Below, in pieces: positions 27,066-34,643 of a stretch of 64,000 nucleotides of DNA (its first letter is position 1; each line of letters starts with the position of its first letter). The stretch comes from Pseudooceanicola onchidii (lineage in GTDB: Bacteria > Pseudomonadota > Alphaproteobacteria > Rhodobacterales > Rhodobacteraceae): NCBI RefSeq assembly GCF_004959925.1, contig NZ_SPUW01000002.1:744001-808000 (forward strand), written 5' to 3'. The position numbers and the translations under genes were made by a program. The notes beneath the pieces were generated by a model. The model did not search any database. It was not told the DNA's origin and was given only the letters and a program-made list of their open reading frames with translations.

Positions 27066-28520
27066 ATGACACAGGCAGAATACATCGAACCCTTGGGCGA
27101 TGCGCGCCCGGTGCTGGTCTGCGACCTCGACGGGGTGCTGATCCGGACTGAAATGCTGGATGAAACCTTCTGGGCGTCGGTGGCGGCAGGCTGGACCGCC
27201 CCTCTGGTCGCGATTCGGGCGCTGATGCGGGGGCGCGCGGCGCTCAAGCAGGTGCTGGCCGATCGCGGGCCGGTCGACCCCGAGCACTTGCCCTATCGGC
27301 CCGAGATCGTGGCGCGCCTGACCGCGTGGCGTGCGGCAGGCGGGCGGACGGCGCTGGTCACCTCTGCCGATCAGGCCGTGGCCGAAGGGATCGCCGATCA
27401 CCTGCAGGTCTTTGACGAGGTGCATGGATCGAACGGCCGCCGCAACCTGCGGGCGGCGACCAAGGCGGCCTTCCTTGTCGATCGCTTCGGCGAAGGCGGC
27501 TACAACTACATCGGCGGCGTGGCGACGGACCGCCCGGTCTGGGCCACGGCCACGATGGCGACGACCATCGGGCTGACCGATGCGGCGCGGGCCAAGGTCA
27601 CCGCGCTTGGCAAGGTCGCCCACCTGGACCGCGAGCCGACGAATTTCCCCCGTGCCCTGATGCGCGCCATGCGGCCGCATCAGTGGCTGAAGAACCTGCT
27701 GATCTTCCTGCCGCTTCTGGCCGCGCACCAGCTGGATGCCGTGTCGCTGGCGCAGGCGGTGCTGGCCTTCATCACCTTCGGGCTGGTGGCCTCGTCCGTC
27801 TATGTGCTGAACGACCTGCTGGATCTGCCGTCGGACCGGGCCCATCCGCGCAAACGCAACCGGCCCTTCGCTTCGGGACATCTGGCGCTGCGCCACGGGC
27901 TGTGGCTTGCGCCGGGGCTGTTTGGCGCGGGCGTCGTCTTTGGCGCGCTGCTGGGCTGGCGGTTCCTGGCGGTGCTGGGCGTCTACTATGCCACGACGAC
28001 GGCCTATTCGCTCTGGCTCAAGCGGCAGCCGGTGGTCGATATCTGCACCCTGGCGGCGCTTTATTCGCTGCGGATCGCGGCGGGGGCGGCGGCGACGGCG
28101 ATCCCGATCTCGATCTGGCTGATGGCCTTCGCGATCTTCTTTTTCTTCTCGCTTGCGGCGGTGAAACGGCAGGCGGAACTGGTGGATGCGGTCAAGTCCA
28201 GGCGCGCGCTCAACACCCGGCGCGGCTACCGGGCCGAGGATCTGCCGCTGGTCGCCATGATGGCGGTCGGGGCGGGCTATGTCTCGGTCCTTGTCATGGC
28301 GCTTTACGTGAATTCCCCGGCCGTCACGGCGCTTTATTCGACGCCCGAGGTGCTGTTCGGCATCTGCGTCGTGCTGCTGTTCTGGATCAGCCGCGTGGTG
28401 ATGTTGGCGCACCGGGGCGAGATGCACGACGATCCGGTGGTCTTTGCCGCCCGTGACAAGGTCAGCCTTGGCGCCTTTGCACTGGTCTGCGCGATCGTGG
28501 CGCTTGGGGCGCAGATATGA
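27066..28520 (+). CDS. HAD-UbiA fusion: decaprenyl-phosphate phosphoribosyltransferase-like
   Basis: This 484-residue protein has two parts. Residues 15-170 form a HAD-type domain: motif I CDLDGVL with D20 and D22, Ser100 in ALVTSAD, Lys133, and D155 in GGVATD. Residues 200-484 form a UbiA prenyltransferase with MRPHQWLKNLLIFLPL and the metal site NDLLDLPSD (249-257). UbiA proteins of this branch (mycobacterial Rv3806c, rhizobial NoeC) add phosphoribose to decaprenyl phosphate. The fused HAD domain could then remove the 5-phosphate (inference). The first acidic residue of HAD motif IV is replaced by Gly151. It leads a four-gene coupled operon. Confidence 0.88.
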   Translation: MTQAEYIEPLGDARPVLVCDLDGVLIRTEMLDETFWASVAAGWTAPLVAIRALMRGRAALKQVLADRGPVDPEHLPYRPEIVARLTAWRAAGGRTALVTSADQAVAEGIADHLQVFDEVHGSNGRRNLRAATKAAFLVDRFGEGGYNYIGGVATDRPVWATATMATTIGLTDAARAKVTALGKVAHLDREPTNFPRALMRAMRPHQWLKNLLIFLPLLAAHQLDAVSLAQAVLAFITFGLVASSVYVLNDLLDLPSDRAHPRKRNRPFASGHLALRHGLWLAPGLFGAGVVFGALLGWRFLAVLGVYYATTTAYSLWLKRQPVVDICTLAALYSLRIAAGAAATAIPISIWLMAFAIFFFFSLAAVKRQAELVDAVKSRRALNTRRGYRAEDLPLVAMMAVGAGYVSVLVMALYVNSPAVTALYSTPEVLFGICVVLLFWISRVVMLAHRGEMHDDPVVFAARDKVSLGAFALVCAIVALGAQI

Positions 28521-28921
28521 GCCTGCCTGGCCTGATTTTGCGCTACGGCGCCTTTGCCGTGCTGGCGGTGCTGGTCAATCTGGCCGTGCAGCGCGGCGTG
28601 CTGGCCGTGGGCTTGGGTCTGCTGGCGGCGCTGGTGGCCGGCACGGCAGCGGGGCTGGTGGTGAAGTATGTGCTCGACAAGGTCTGGATCTTTGGCGACC
28701 GCACGGCCGGTGTCGCGGCGGAGGGGCGGAAGTTCACGCTCTATACGCTGATGGGCGTTGCCACGACGGCGATCTTCTGGGGGACCGAGGCTGCCGCCTG
28801 GGCGATCTGGCAGACCGACATGGCGCGCGAGGTCGGGGCGGTTGTCGGGCTGGCGGTCGGTTATGTGGTGAAATACCGGCTCGACCGGCGGTTCGTCTTT
28901 GGCGGGGGGCTGGCGGCATGA
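28517..28921 (+). CDS. GtrA family membrane protein
   Basis: This 134-residue protein has four membrane segments and the GtrA features VKYVLDKVWIFGDR after helix 2 and VKYRLDRRFVFGGG at the end. GtrA proteins are proposed to flip or bind polyprenyl-linked sugars; Rv3789 is the member in the mycobacterial arabinogalactan locus. The ATG overlaps the stop of the UbiA gene (ATGA), and its own stop overlaps the next start the same way. Its place between the UbiA and DprE1-like genes supports a role with decaprenyl-phosphoryl pentose. Confidence 0.88.
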   Translation: MSLPGLILRYGAFAVLAVLVNLAVQRGVLAVGLGLLAALVAGTAAGLVVKYVLDKVWIFGDRTAGVAAEGRKFTLYTLMGVATTAIFWGTEAAAWAIWQTDMAREVGAVVGLAVGYVVKYRLDRRFVFGGGLAA

Positions 28922-30234
28922 GGCGCGATGTCTCGGGCTGGGGCCGGTTCCCACGGATCGAGGCCGAGGTCGCGCGGCCCCGCGACGAGGCGAGCCTGCG
29001 TGATCTGCTGGGGCGCGGCCCCGTGATCGCGCGCGGCAATGGCCGCAGCTATGGCGACAGCGCGGCGCAGCCCAAGGGCACCGTGGACATGCGCGGTTTC
29101 GCCCGGATGCTGGAGTTCGACGCCACAACCGGCGTGCTGACCGCCGAGGCCGGGGTGATCCTGGGCGACGTCATCGCCGCCTTCCTGCCGCGCGGATGGT
29201 TTCCGCCGGTGACGCCGGGGACCAAGTTCGTGACCCTTGGCGGGATGATCGCGGCGGATGTGCATGGCAAGAACCATCGGCGCGACGGGTCCTTTGGTCG
29301 GCACCTTGCGTGGGTCGACGTGATGGGCCCGGACGGCACTGTCACGCGCGCGGCGCCGGGGGATGAGCTTTTCGCCATGACCGTCGGCGGCATGGGGCTG
29401 ACCGGGGTGATCCTGCGCTGCGCGGTGCGGCTGATGCCCGTCACGACCGGCTGGATCCGGCAGGAGATGCACGTGACCCCGGATCTGGATGCCGCGATGC
29501 AGGTGTTCGAGGCGGCGCAGTCGCAATATGCCGTGGCCTGGTTCGATTGCCTGGGGCGCGGCGCCTCGCTTGGCCGGTCGCTGGTGATGCTGGGGGATCA
29601 TGCGGCGGTGGCGGATCTGCCCGCCGCGCGTCAGGCCCGGCCGTTCGAGGTGCCGCTGCGGCGGCGCAAGTCGGTGCCGCTGGATGTGCCGGGGGGCGCG
29701 CTCAACCGCCACACGATCCGCGCTTTCAACGCGGTCTACCATGCCGCCAATGCCCGCAAGGCGGGGGCGTCTCTGGTGGATTGGGACCGGTACTTCTATC
29801 CGCTGGACGCGGTGCAGGACTGGAACCGGATCTATGGCCGCAAGGGGTTCGCGCAGTACCAGGTGGTGCTGCCGCTGGCCTCGGCGCGGGCGGGTCTTGC
29901 GGCGCTGCTCGACACCATTGCCAAGGCGGGGCAGGGGTCTTTCCTGGCCGTGCTCAAGCGGCTCGGGCCGCAGGACAGCCGCCTGTCCTTCCCGATGGAG
30001 GGCTACACTCTGGCGCTGGATTTCCCGGCGCGCGCATCGGCGCTGGCATTGCTGGACCGGCTGGACCGCATCACGCTGGATCATGGTGGGCGGTACTACC
30101 TGGCCAAGGACGCGCGGGTCAGTGCCGAAACGCTGCATCGGGCCGACCCCCGCGTGCCGGACTTCCGGGCGGCCCGGGTGGCACAAAACATGGCGGGCTT
30201 TGCCTCCGCCCAATCGGAAAGGCTGGGGCTATGA
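28918..30234 (+). CDS. FAD-dependent decaprenylphosphoryl-ribose 2'-oxidase, DprE1-like
   Basis: This 438-residue protein has an N-terminal VAO/PCMH FAD domain (ARGNGRSYGDSAAQ at 38-51, HGKNH at 116-120) and a C-terminal cap domain. Alignment by eye to M. tuberculosis DprE1 places Lys397 (AKDAR) at the catalytic Lys418. Ala366 (GYTLALDFP) falls at Cys387, the residue attacked by benzothiazinones. DprE1 oxidises decaprenyl-phosphoryl ribose at C2. It is coupled by ATGA overlaps at both ends. FAD-linked oxidase is certain; the exact substrate is inferred from the cluster. Confidence 0.88.
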   Translation: MRRDVSGWGRFPRIEAEVARPRDEASLRDLLGRGPVIARGNGRSYGDSAAQPKGTVDMRGFARMLEFDATTGVLTAEAGVILGDVIAAFLPRGWFPPVTPGTKFVTLGGMIAADVHGKNHRRDGSFGRHLAWVDVMGPDGTVTRAAPGDELFAMTVGGMGLTGVILRCAVRLMPVTTGWIRQEMHVTPDLDAAMQVFEAAQSQYAVAWFDCLGRGASLGRSLVMLGDHAAVADLPAARQARPFEVPLRRRKSVPLDVPGGALNRHTIRAFNAVYHAANARKAGASLVDWDRYFYPLDAVQDWNRIYGRKGFAQYQVVLPLASARAGLAALLDTIAKAGQGSFLAVLKRLGPQDSRLSFPMEGYTLALDFPARASALALLDRLDRITLDHGGRYYLAKDARVSAETLHRADPRVPDFRAARVAQNMAGFASAQSERLGL

Positions 30235-30959
30235 GCCGACAGGTGACACTCCTTGGCGCGCGGTCGGATATCGCGCTGGCCTGCGCGCATGAATTCGCGG
30301 CGGCCGGCGACCTGGTGACCCTGGCCGCACGCCGGGCCGAGACGCTGACGGCGGACGCGAGGGACATCGAACTGCGCCACGGCGGCACGGTCACGCTGCG
30401 CGAGTTCGACGCGCTGGCGCCGGACCATGCGGAATTCGTCGCGGGCGCGGACCTGCCCGACGTGGTGATCTGCGCCGTGGGCCTGCTGGGCGACCAGACG
30501 TCAGACGAACGGGACGCGGCGGCGGCAAGTGCGGTGTTCAGAACGAATTTCGAAGGCCCGGCGCTGGCGCTGGCAGCCTATGCCAATGCGATGGAGGCAC
30601 GGGGATCGGGCGTGATCGTCGGGATTTCCTCGGTCGCGGGGGATCGCGGACGGGCGACGAATTATATCTACGGGTCCGCCAAGGCGGGCTTCACCGCCTA
30701 TCTGTCGGGCCTGCGCAACCGGCTGGCCAAGACAGGCGTGCACGTGGTCACGGTCAAGCCCGGGTTCGTGGCGACGCAGATGACCGAACACCTCGATCTT
30801 CCCGACAAATTGACCGCACAACCGGCCGAGATTGGCCGAGCCGTGAAAACAGCCGTTGAGCGGCGCAAGGACGTGATCTATGTGCGCGGCGTCTGGCGGC
30901 TGATCATGGGAATCATCCGCGCGATTCCGGAGCGCGTGTTCAAGAAACTATCCATCTGA
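30231..30959 (+). CDS. Short-chain dehydrogenase, DprE2-like
   Basis: This 242-residue SDR has the nucleotide loop LLGARSDIALACA near the N-terminus, catalytic serine in ISSVAGDRG (133-134), Tyr147 and Lys151 in Y-G-S-A-K, and a C-terminal hydrophobic amphipathic tail. DprE2 reduces the 2-keto intermediate to decaprenyl-phosphoryl arabinose with NADH. The ATGA overlap with the DprE1-like gene and the shared operon make this pairing convincing, though SDR specificity cannot be proven by sequence. Confidence 0.88.
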   Translation: MSRQVTLLGARSDIALACAHEFAAAGDLVTLAARRAETLTADARDIELRHGGTVTLREFDALAPDHAEFVAGADLPDVVICAVGLLGDQTSDERDAAAASAVFRTNFEGPALALAAYANAMEARGSGVIVGISSVAGDRGRATNYIYGSAKAGFTAYLSGLRNRLAKTGVHVVTVKPGFVATQMTEHLDLPDKLTAQPAEIGRAVKTAVERRKDVIYVRGVWRLIMGIIRAIPERVFKKLSI

Positions 30960-31052
30960 TCGGGGCAGACCGGGGCAACCGGCACACCCCCCGAGGGGCT
31001 GAGAGTGGGAGGAACAATGAGCGACGCGAGAGACCAAACATACAGGTGAACC

Positions 31053-31208
31053 ATGAGTATCCAGACCACCCCCCTGACCCCGTCGGCCCCGCAGCCGAAT
31101 GCCCAGCCGATGCCGTCCGCCCCGCAGGCGGCGCAGATCGACTGGCGGCAGATTGATTTCGCCGCCGACTGCCTGATCGTGCGCAGCGCGCCCACGTCGA
31201 ACGACTGA
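31053..31208 (+). CDS. Small protein A, 51 aa, with W-R-x-x-D-F-x-x-D-C-L-I block
   Basis: The frame gives 51 residues: a Thr/Pro/Gln-rich N-terminal half without signal peptide or membrane segment, then W31-R32, D35-F36 and D39-C40-L41-I42, then a polar tail. AGG six bases upstream of the ATG is a reasonable ribosome site. A 10-codon upstream frame ends 3 bases before it. A second gene 200 bases downstream has the same block, which argues strongly that both are real. No known family is recognised. A modified peptide precursor, a regulatory peptide and a small structural protein are all possible. Confidence 0.72.
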   Translation: MSIQTTPLTPSAPQPNAQPMPSAPQAAQIDWRQIDFAADCLIVRSAPTSND

Positions 31209-31213
31209 TCTTC

Positions 31214-31237
31214 GGGCCGCCTGTCAGGCGCGGCTTT
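31214..31237 (+). terminator. Possible weak terminator after small protein A
   Basis: GCCGCCTG and CAGGCGCGGC can pair with a 2-base bulge and a very tight loop, followed by TTTC. It lies just after the small gene's stop. A further hairpin at 31245-31264 (GGCGGG with CCCGCC) has no T-run. Confidence 0.35.
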
Positions 31238-31405
31238 CGAAGGGGGCGGGCTGCCCGGCCCGCCACCCCGCCACATTGACGCCCGATCGGTTAATTCCCG
31301 ATCAGAAACGGTCTGTCCGGCATTCGCTTCTCAGAGATTTCTCGGAACCGGTGTACCATGTACCCGTTGATTTATTGAAAATCTGACACTTCAGGAGTGA
31401 ATTTC

Positions 31406-31573
31406 ATGTCCTATATCTTTGACCAGGCGAGCGTCACGCCGCCGTCGTCCGACACCCCCAAGCGCCGCCCCGTTCCCGAGAAAGAGTGGCGGAAATTTGA
31501 CTTCGGGATGGATTGCCTGATCCCGGCAGAAGATTACGCCCTGCCGAAAAATCACGAGAACTACCGGGACTGA
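31406..31573 (+). CDS. Small protein B, 55 aa, paralogue of small protein A
   Basis: The frame encodes 55 residues: MSYIFDQ start, Pro/Ser-rich linker with KRRP, then W28-R29, D32-F33 and D36-C37-L38-I39, then an acidic and Asn-rich tail. Eight of the twelve positions of the block match small protein A at identical spacing, including the single cysteine of each protein. AGGAG eight bases before the ATG is a good ribosome site, and the AT-rich stretch upstream suggests its own promoter. No known family is recognised. It converges on the DoxX-like gene, with only 3 bases between them. Confidence 0.75.
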   Translation: MSYIFDQASVTPPSSDTPKRRPVPEKEWRKFDFGMDCLIPAEDYALPKNHENYRD

Positions 31574-31576
31574 TCC

Positions 31577-31963
31577 CTAGCGGCGCCGGACGGGCCAGAC
31601 CGTCCGCACCGCCGGATCCCGCAGCCACAGACCGGCCCACATCACGGTGCCGAGGTAGAGGCTGAACAAGGTGTGGCTGAACAGCGGACTGCCGGCCCTG
31701 ATCTGGGTCACCATGGCCCCACCCAGCACCGCCATCGACAGGCACGCACCCAAAAGGCCGGTGCGCGGGACCAGATACAGCACCGTGCACAGCAATTCGA
31801 TCACTCCGATCAGCAGGATCGGGCTGTCCGGCCAGCCAAGGTCCGCCAGCGTCTGCGACCCGATGTCCGACACGAACTTCGGCATCACCGAGGCGCCCAG
31901 CATGAACAGGCCGTAAAGGATCGACAGGGCCCAGCCGGCCCGGATCATCATCTTGTCCGACAT
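31577..31963 (-). CDS. DoxX-like family membrane protein
   Basis: This 128-residue protein has four membrane segments and the DoxX-like pattern: ILYGLFMLGASVMPKF near the N-terminus, LIGVIELLCTVLYLVPRTGLLGA in the middle and a final helix LYLGTVMWAGLWL. DoxX-like proteins of this small class are quinone- or redox-associated but poorly defined. A perfect inverted repeat lies directly upstream and may bind a repressor. Monocistronic. Confidence 0.85.
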   Translation of the reverse strand: MSDKMMIRAGWALSILYGLFMLGASVMPKFVSDIGSQTLADLGWPDSPILLIGVIELLCTVLYLVPRTGLLGACLSMAVLGGAMVTQIRAGSPLFSHTLFSLYLGTVMWAGLWLRDPAVRTVWPVRRR

Positions 31964-32288
31964 CGCGGCGCTCTCTCACTTATTAACAATATAGTTAATC
32001 ATGTGTGCCCCAAGGTCTTTGCCCTGTCAATCGGGCGGCATTTGCCGGTCGTCTTGCAGGGGCCAGAGATCCCCAAAGCGTGCATATAAAGGCGATGAGG
32101 TGTTGATTTCTTCGGATCACGGGGGTATCTGGCGCGGGTCGACAAGGCGCAAAGCCGCGATGAAGAGAGCGAGCAGGGTCGGAATCACCGGCCCTCTTTC
32201 CATTTGCGGCGGCTCTACTGACCAACCCCAAGACCGGCGGAGACAACCGCTCGGCCAGCATAAACCTTGAAAAGGACATCAAAGCCAC
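31964..32288 (+). promoter_or_regulatory. Divergent promoter region of DoxX-like gene and rpsA
   Basis: This 325-base gap holds no gene I can support. At its left end is the inverted repeat of the DoxX-like promoter. The right part must hold the rpsA promoter and a leader that could exceed 150 bases; AAGGA lies about 11 bases before the rpsA ATG. Several weak hairpins are possible, but none matches an RNA family I know. Confidence 0.5.
31982..31999. promoter_or_regulatory. Inverted repeat ATTAAC-N6-GTTAAT upstream of the DoxX-like gene
   Basis: A perfect 6+6 inverted repeat with centre AATATA starts 19 bases upstream of the DoxX-like ATG. It has the size and symmetry of an operator for a small dimeric repressor of the ArsR, MarR or HxlR kind. 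No such gene lies nearby. Confidence 0.5.
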
Positions 32289-33971
32289 ATGGCTCAGAAC
32301 GCATCCATGGAGGAATTCGAAGCCCTCCTTAATGAAAGCTTCGAAATGGACACGCCCGAAGAAGGGTCTGTTGTCAAAGGCAAGGTCATCGCAGTTGAAG
32401 CGGGCCAGGCCATCATCGACGTCGGCTACAAGATGGAAGGCCGCGTTGATCTGAAAGAATTCGCGAACCCCGGTGAAGCGCCCGAGATCTCTGTCGGTGA
32501 CGAGGTCGAAGTCTACCTGCGCGCCGCCGAAAACGCCCGTGGCGAAGCCGTCATCTCGCGCGAGATGGCCCGCCGCGAAGAAGCCTGGGACCGCCTGGAA
32601 AAAGCCTACGCCGACGACGCCCGTGTCGAAGGCGCGATCTTCGGCCGCGTCAAGGGTGGCTTCACCGTCGACCTCGGCGGCGCCGTGGCCTTCCTGCCCG
32701 GTTCGCAGGTTGACGTCCGCCCCGTGCGCGACGCAGGCCCGCTCATGGGTCTCAAGCAGCCGTTCCAGATCCTCAAGATGGACCGTCGTCGTGGCAACAT
32801 CGTCGTGTCCCGCCGCGCGATCCTCGAAGAGAGCCGTGCCGAACAGCGTGCCGAAGTCATCTCGAACCTTGAAGAAGGTCAGACGGTCGACGGCGTGGTC
32901 AAGAACATCACCGAGTACGGCGCATTCGTCGACCTCGGCGGCGTTGACGGCCTGCTGCACGTCACCGACATGGCATGGCGCCGCGTCAACCACCCGTCCG
33001 AGATCCTGTCGATCGGCGAGACCGTGAAGGTCCAGGTCATCAAGATCAACAAGGACACGCACCGTATCTCCCTCGGCATGAAGCAGCTGCAGGAAGATCC
33101 GTGGGATCTGGTTGCCGCCAAGTACCCGCTGTCTTCGGTCCACCAGGGCCGCGTGACCAACATCACCGACTACGGCGCGTTCGTCGAGCTGGAGCCCGGT
33201 GTCGAAGGTCTGGTCCACGTCTCCGAGATGTCCTGGACCAAGAAGAACGTGCACCCCGGCAAGATCGTGTCGACCTCGCAGGAAGTCGACGTCATGGTTC
33301 TGGAAATCGACGGTGCCAAGCGCCGCGTGTCCCTTGGCCTCAAGCAGACCATGCGCAACCCGTGGGAAGTGTTCGCTGAAAAGCACCCCGAGGGCACCGT
33401 TGTCGAAGGCGAAGTCAAGAACATCACCGAATTCGGTCTGTTCGTCGGCCTCGACGGCGACATCGACGGCATGGTTCACCTGTCGGACCTGTCGTGGGAC
33501 GAGCGTGGCGAAGACGCCATCCAGAACTACCGCAAGGGCGACATGGTTCAGGCCGTGGTGTCCGAAGTCGACATCGACAAGGAACGCATTTCGCTGTCCA
33601 TCAAGAACGTCGGCGGCGACAAGTTCGCCGAAGCCGTTGGTGGCGTGAAGCGCGGTTCGATCATCACCGTCAACGTGACGGCGATCGAAGACGGCGGCAT
33701 CGAAGTGGAATACGAAGGCATGAAGTCCTTCATCCGCCGCTCCGACCTGTCGCGCGACCGTTCCGAACAGCGCCCCGAGCGTTTCTCGGTCGGTGACCAC
33801 GTCGACGTCCGCGTCACCAACGTCGACAGCAAGACCCGTCGTCTTGGCCTGTCGATCAAGGCACGCGAGATCGCAGAAGAGAAGGAAGCCGTGGAACAGT
33901 ACGGTTCCTCCGACTCGGGCGCATCGCTTGGCGACATTCTGGGCGCAGCCCTGAAGTCCGGCGACGAGTAA
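32289..33971 (+). CDS. rpsA: 30S ribosomal protein S1
   Basis: This 560-residue protein consists of six S1 (OB-fold) repeats. Repeats 3-6 are easily seen through the recurring pattern G-x-V-x-x-I-T-E/D-[YF]-G-A/L-F-V (DGVVKNITEYGAFVDLGG near 200; later copies at about 285, 375 and 460). S1 binds mRNA leaders on the 30S subunit. Codon use is strongly biased to C-ending codons, as in highly expressed genes. A terminator follows. It is normally preceded by cmk in this lineage. Confidence 0.97.
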   Translation: MAQNASMEEFEALLNESFEMDTPEEGSVVKGKVIAVEAGQAIIDVGYKMEGRVDLKEFANPGEAPEISVGDEVEVYLRAAENARGEAVISREMARREEAWDRLEKAYADDARVEGAIFGRVKGGFTVDLGGAVAFLPGSQVDVRPVRDAGPLMGLKQPFQILKMDRRRGNIVVSRRAILEESRAEQRAEVISNLEEGQTVDGVVKNITEYGAFVDLGGVDGLLHVTDMAWRRVNHPSEILSIGETVKVQVIKINKDTHRISLGMKQLQEDPWDLVAAKYPLSSVHQGRVTNITDYGAFVELEPGVEGLVHVSEMSWTKKNVHPGKIVSTSQEVDVMVLEIDGAKRRVSLGLKQTMRNPWEVFAEKHPEGTVVEGEVKNITEFGLFVGLDGDIDGMVHLSDLSWDERGEDAIQNYRKGDMVQAVVSEVDIDKERISLSIKNVGGDKFAEAVGGVKRGSIITVNVTAIEDGGIEVEYEGMKSFIRRSDLSRDRSEQRPERFSVGDHVDVRVTNVDSKTRRLGLSIKAREIAEEKEAVEQYGSSDSGASLGDILGAALKSGDE

Positions 33972-33993
33972 TCGCACCGCCTGAAAGATCAGA

Positions 33994-34020
33994 AAGCCCC
34001 GGTTCGCGCCGGGGCTTTTT
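33994..34020 (+). terminator. Terminator of rpsA
   Basis: The stem AAGCCCCGG with CCGGGGCTT is followed by TTTTT, 22 bases after the stop codon. Confidence 0.92.
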
Positions 34021-34120
34021 CTTTCCCTATTATCCACCAAACGAAGTCAGGCCCGCAGCCACCACGGCTCGCTCCTCCAGCGCAGGAAATATCGGAAGCA
34101 AACGATGATAGGAGTTGGGC

Positions 34121-34609
34121 TTAGAAGTCCTTGAAGTTCCGACCACGGCTCCAATCGCCAAGATAGCTACCCATCCATGCAGAAAATGAGTCCGAGACGC
34201 GCTCAGTCTCGTCGAAGTCGTGATCCCAGAAGTAGATCGGTGCCGATGCGACCGATTGACCTTTAAGGTCATTTTCATCGACGCAGAACTTGCTTCCACC
34301 GGCGTCATTGCCGATGGCGATCAGATTGCCCGGCATCCCGATTTCACGCCAGCCAAGTGTCTCATCCACGACCTCTTCGGGCGAGAGAAGGTCAGCCAGA
34401 TCACGCAAGTCCAGTTCCTTGTCAACGATGGCGCTGAGCAGGGCCAAGGTGGGAGAAGGCAATCCGACGGCCAACACCGAAGACCTGTAATCTTCAGGAA
34501 ACACCACACCAAGCTTGTGCTCTGCGGCGAGTAAATCGTCAGCATTGACTGTAGTTGGCGGGTAGTCCGGATGGCACCATTTCCGCGTAAAGTCGTTTAG
34601 CGTATTCAT
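34121..34609 (-). CDS. SMI1/KNR4 (SUKH) family protein
   Basis: This 162-residue protein has a SUKH fold signature: LLAAEHKLGVVFPEDYRSSVLAVG at about residues 26-49, and MPGNLIAIGNDAGGSKFCVDEN, followed by IYFWDHDFDE. SUKH proteins often act as immunity proteins against polymorphic or contact-dependent toxins. No toxin gene is present. Base composition is visibly less GC-rich than that of the flanking rpsA, and an insertion sequence lies beside it, so acquisition by transfer is likely. Confidence 0.88.
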   Translation of the reverse strand: MNTLNDFTRKWCHPDYPPTTVNADDLLAAEHKLGVVFPEDYRSSVLAVGLPSPTLALLSAIVDKELDLRDLADLLSPEEVVDETLGWREIGMPGNLIAIGNDAGGSKFCVDENDLKGQSVASAPIYFWDHDFDETERVSDSFSAWMGSYLGDWSRGRNFKDF

Positions 34610-34643
34610 GTCCGGTCACCACCCACACTTGCGAACCAATAGA

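Noticed and set aside
30990-31012. GAGGGGCTGAGAGTGGGA resembles part of a TPP riboswitch (thi box)
   Set aside because: The downstream half of the thi element, with its ACCTGAT and GCGTAGGGAA signatures, is missing, and no thiamine gene follows.
31245-31264. GGCGGG/CCCGCC hairpin between the two small proteins as a terminator
   Set aside because: No T-run follows, and similar GC hairpins are common by chance at this base composition.
31995-34040. Minus-strand open frame of 681 codons opposite rpsA
   Set aside because: S1 repeats are clear on the plus strand; the opposite frame is a codon-bias artefact.
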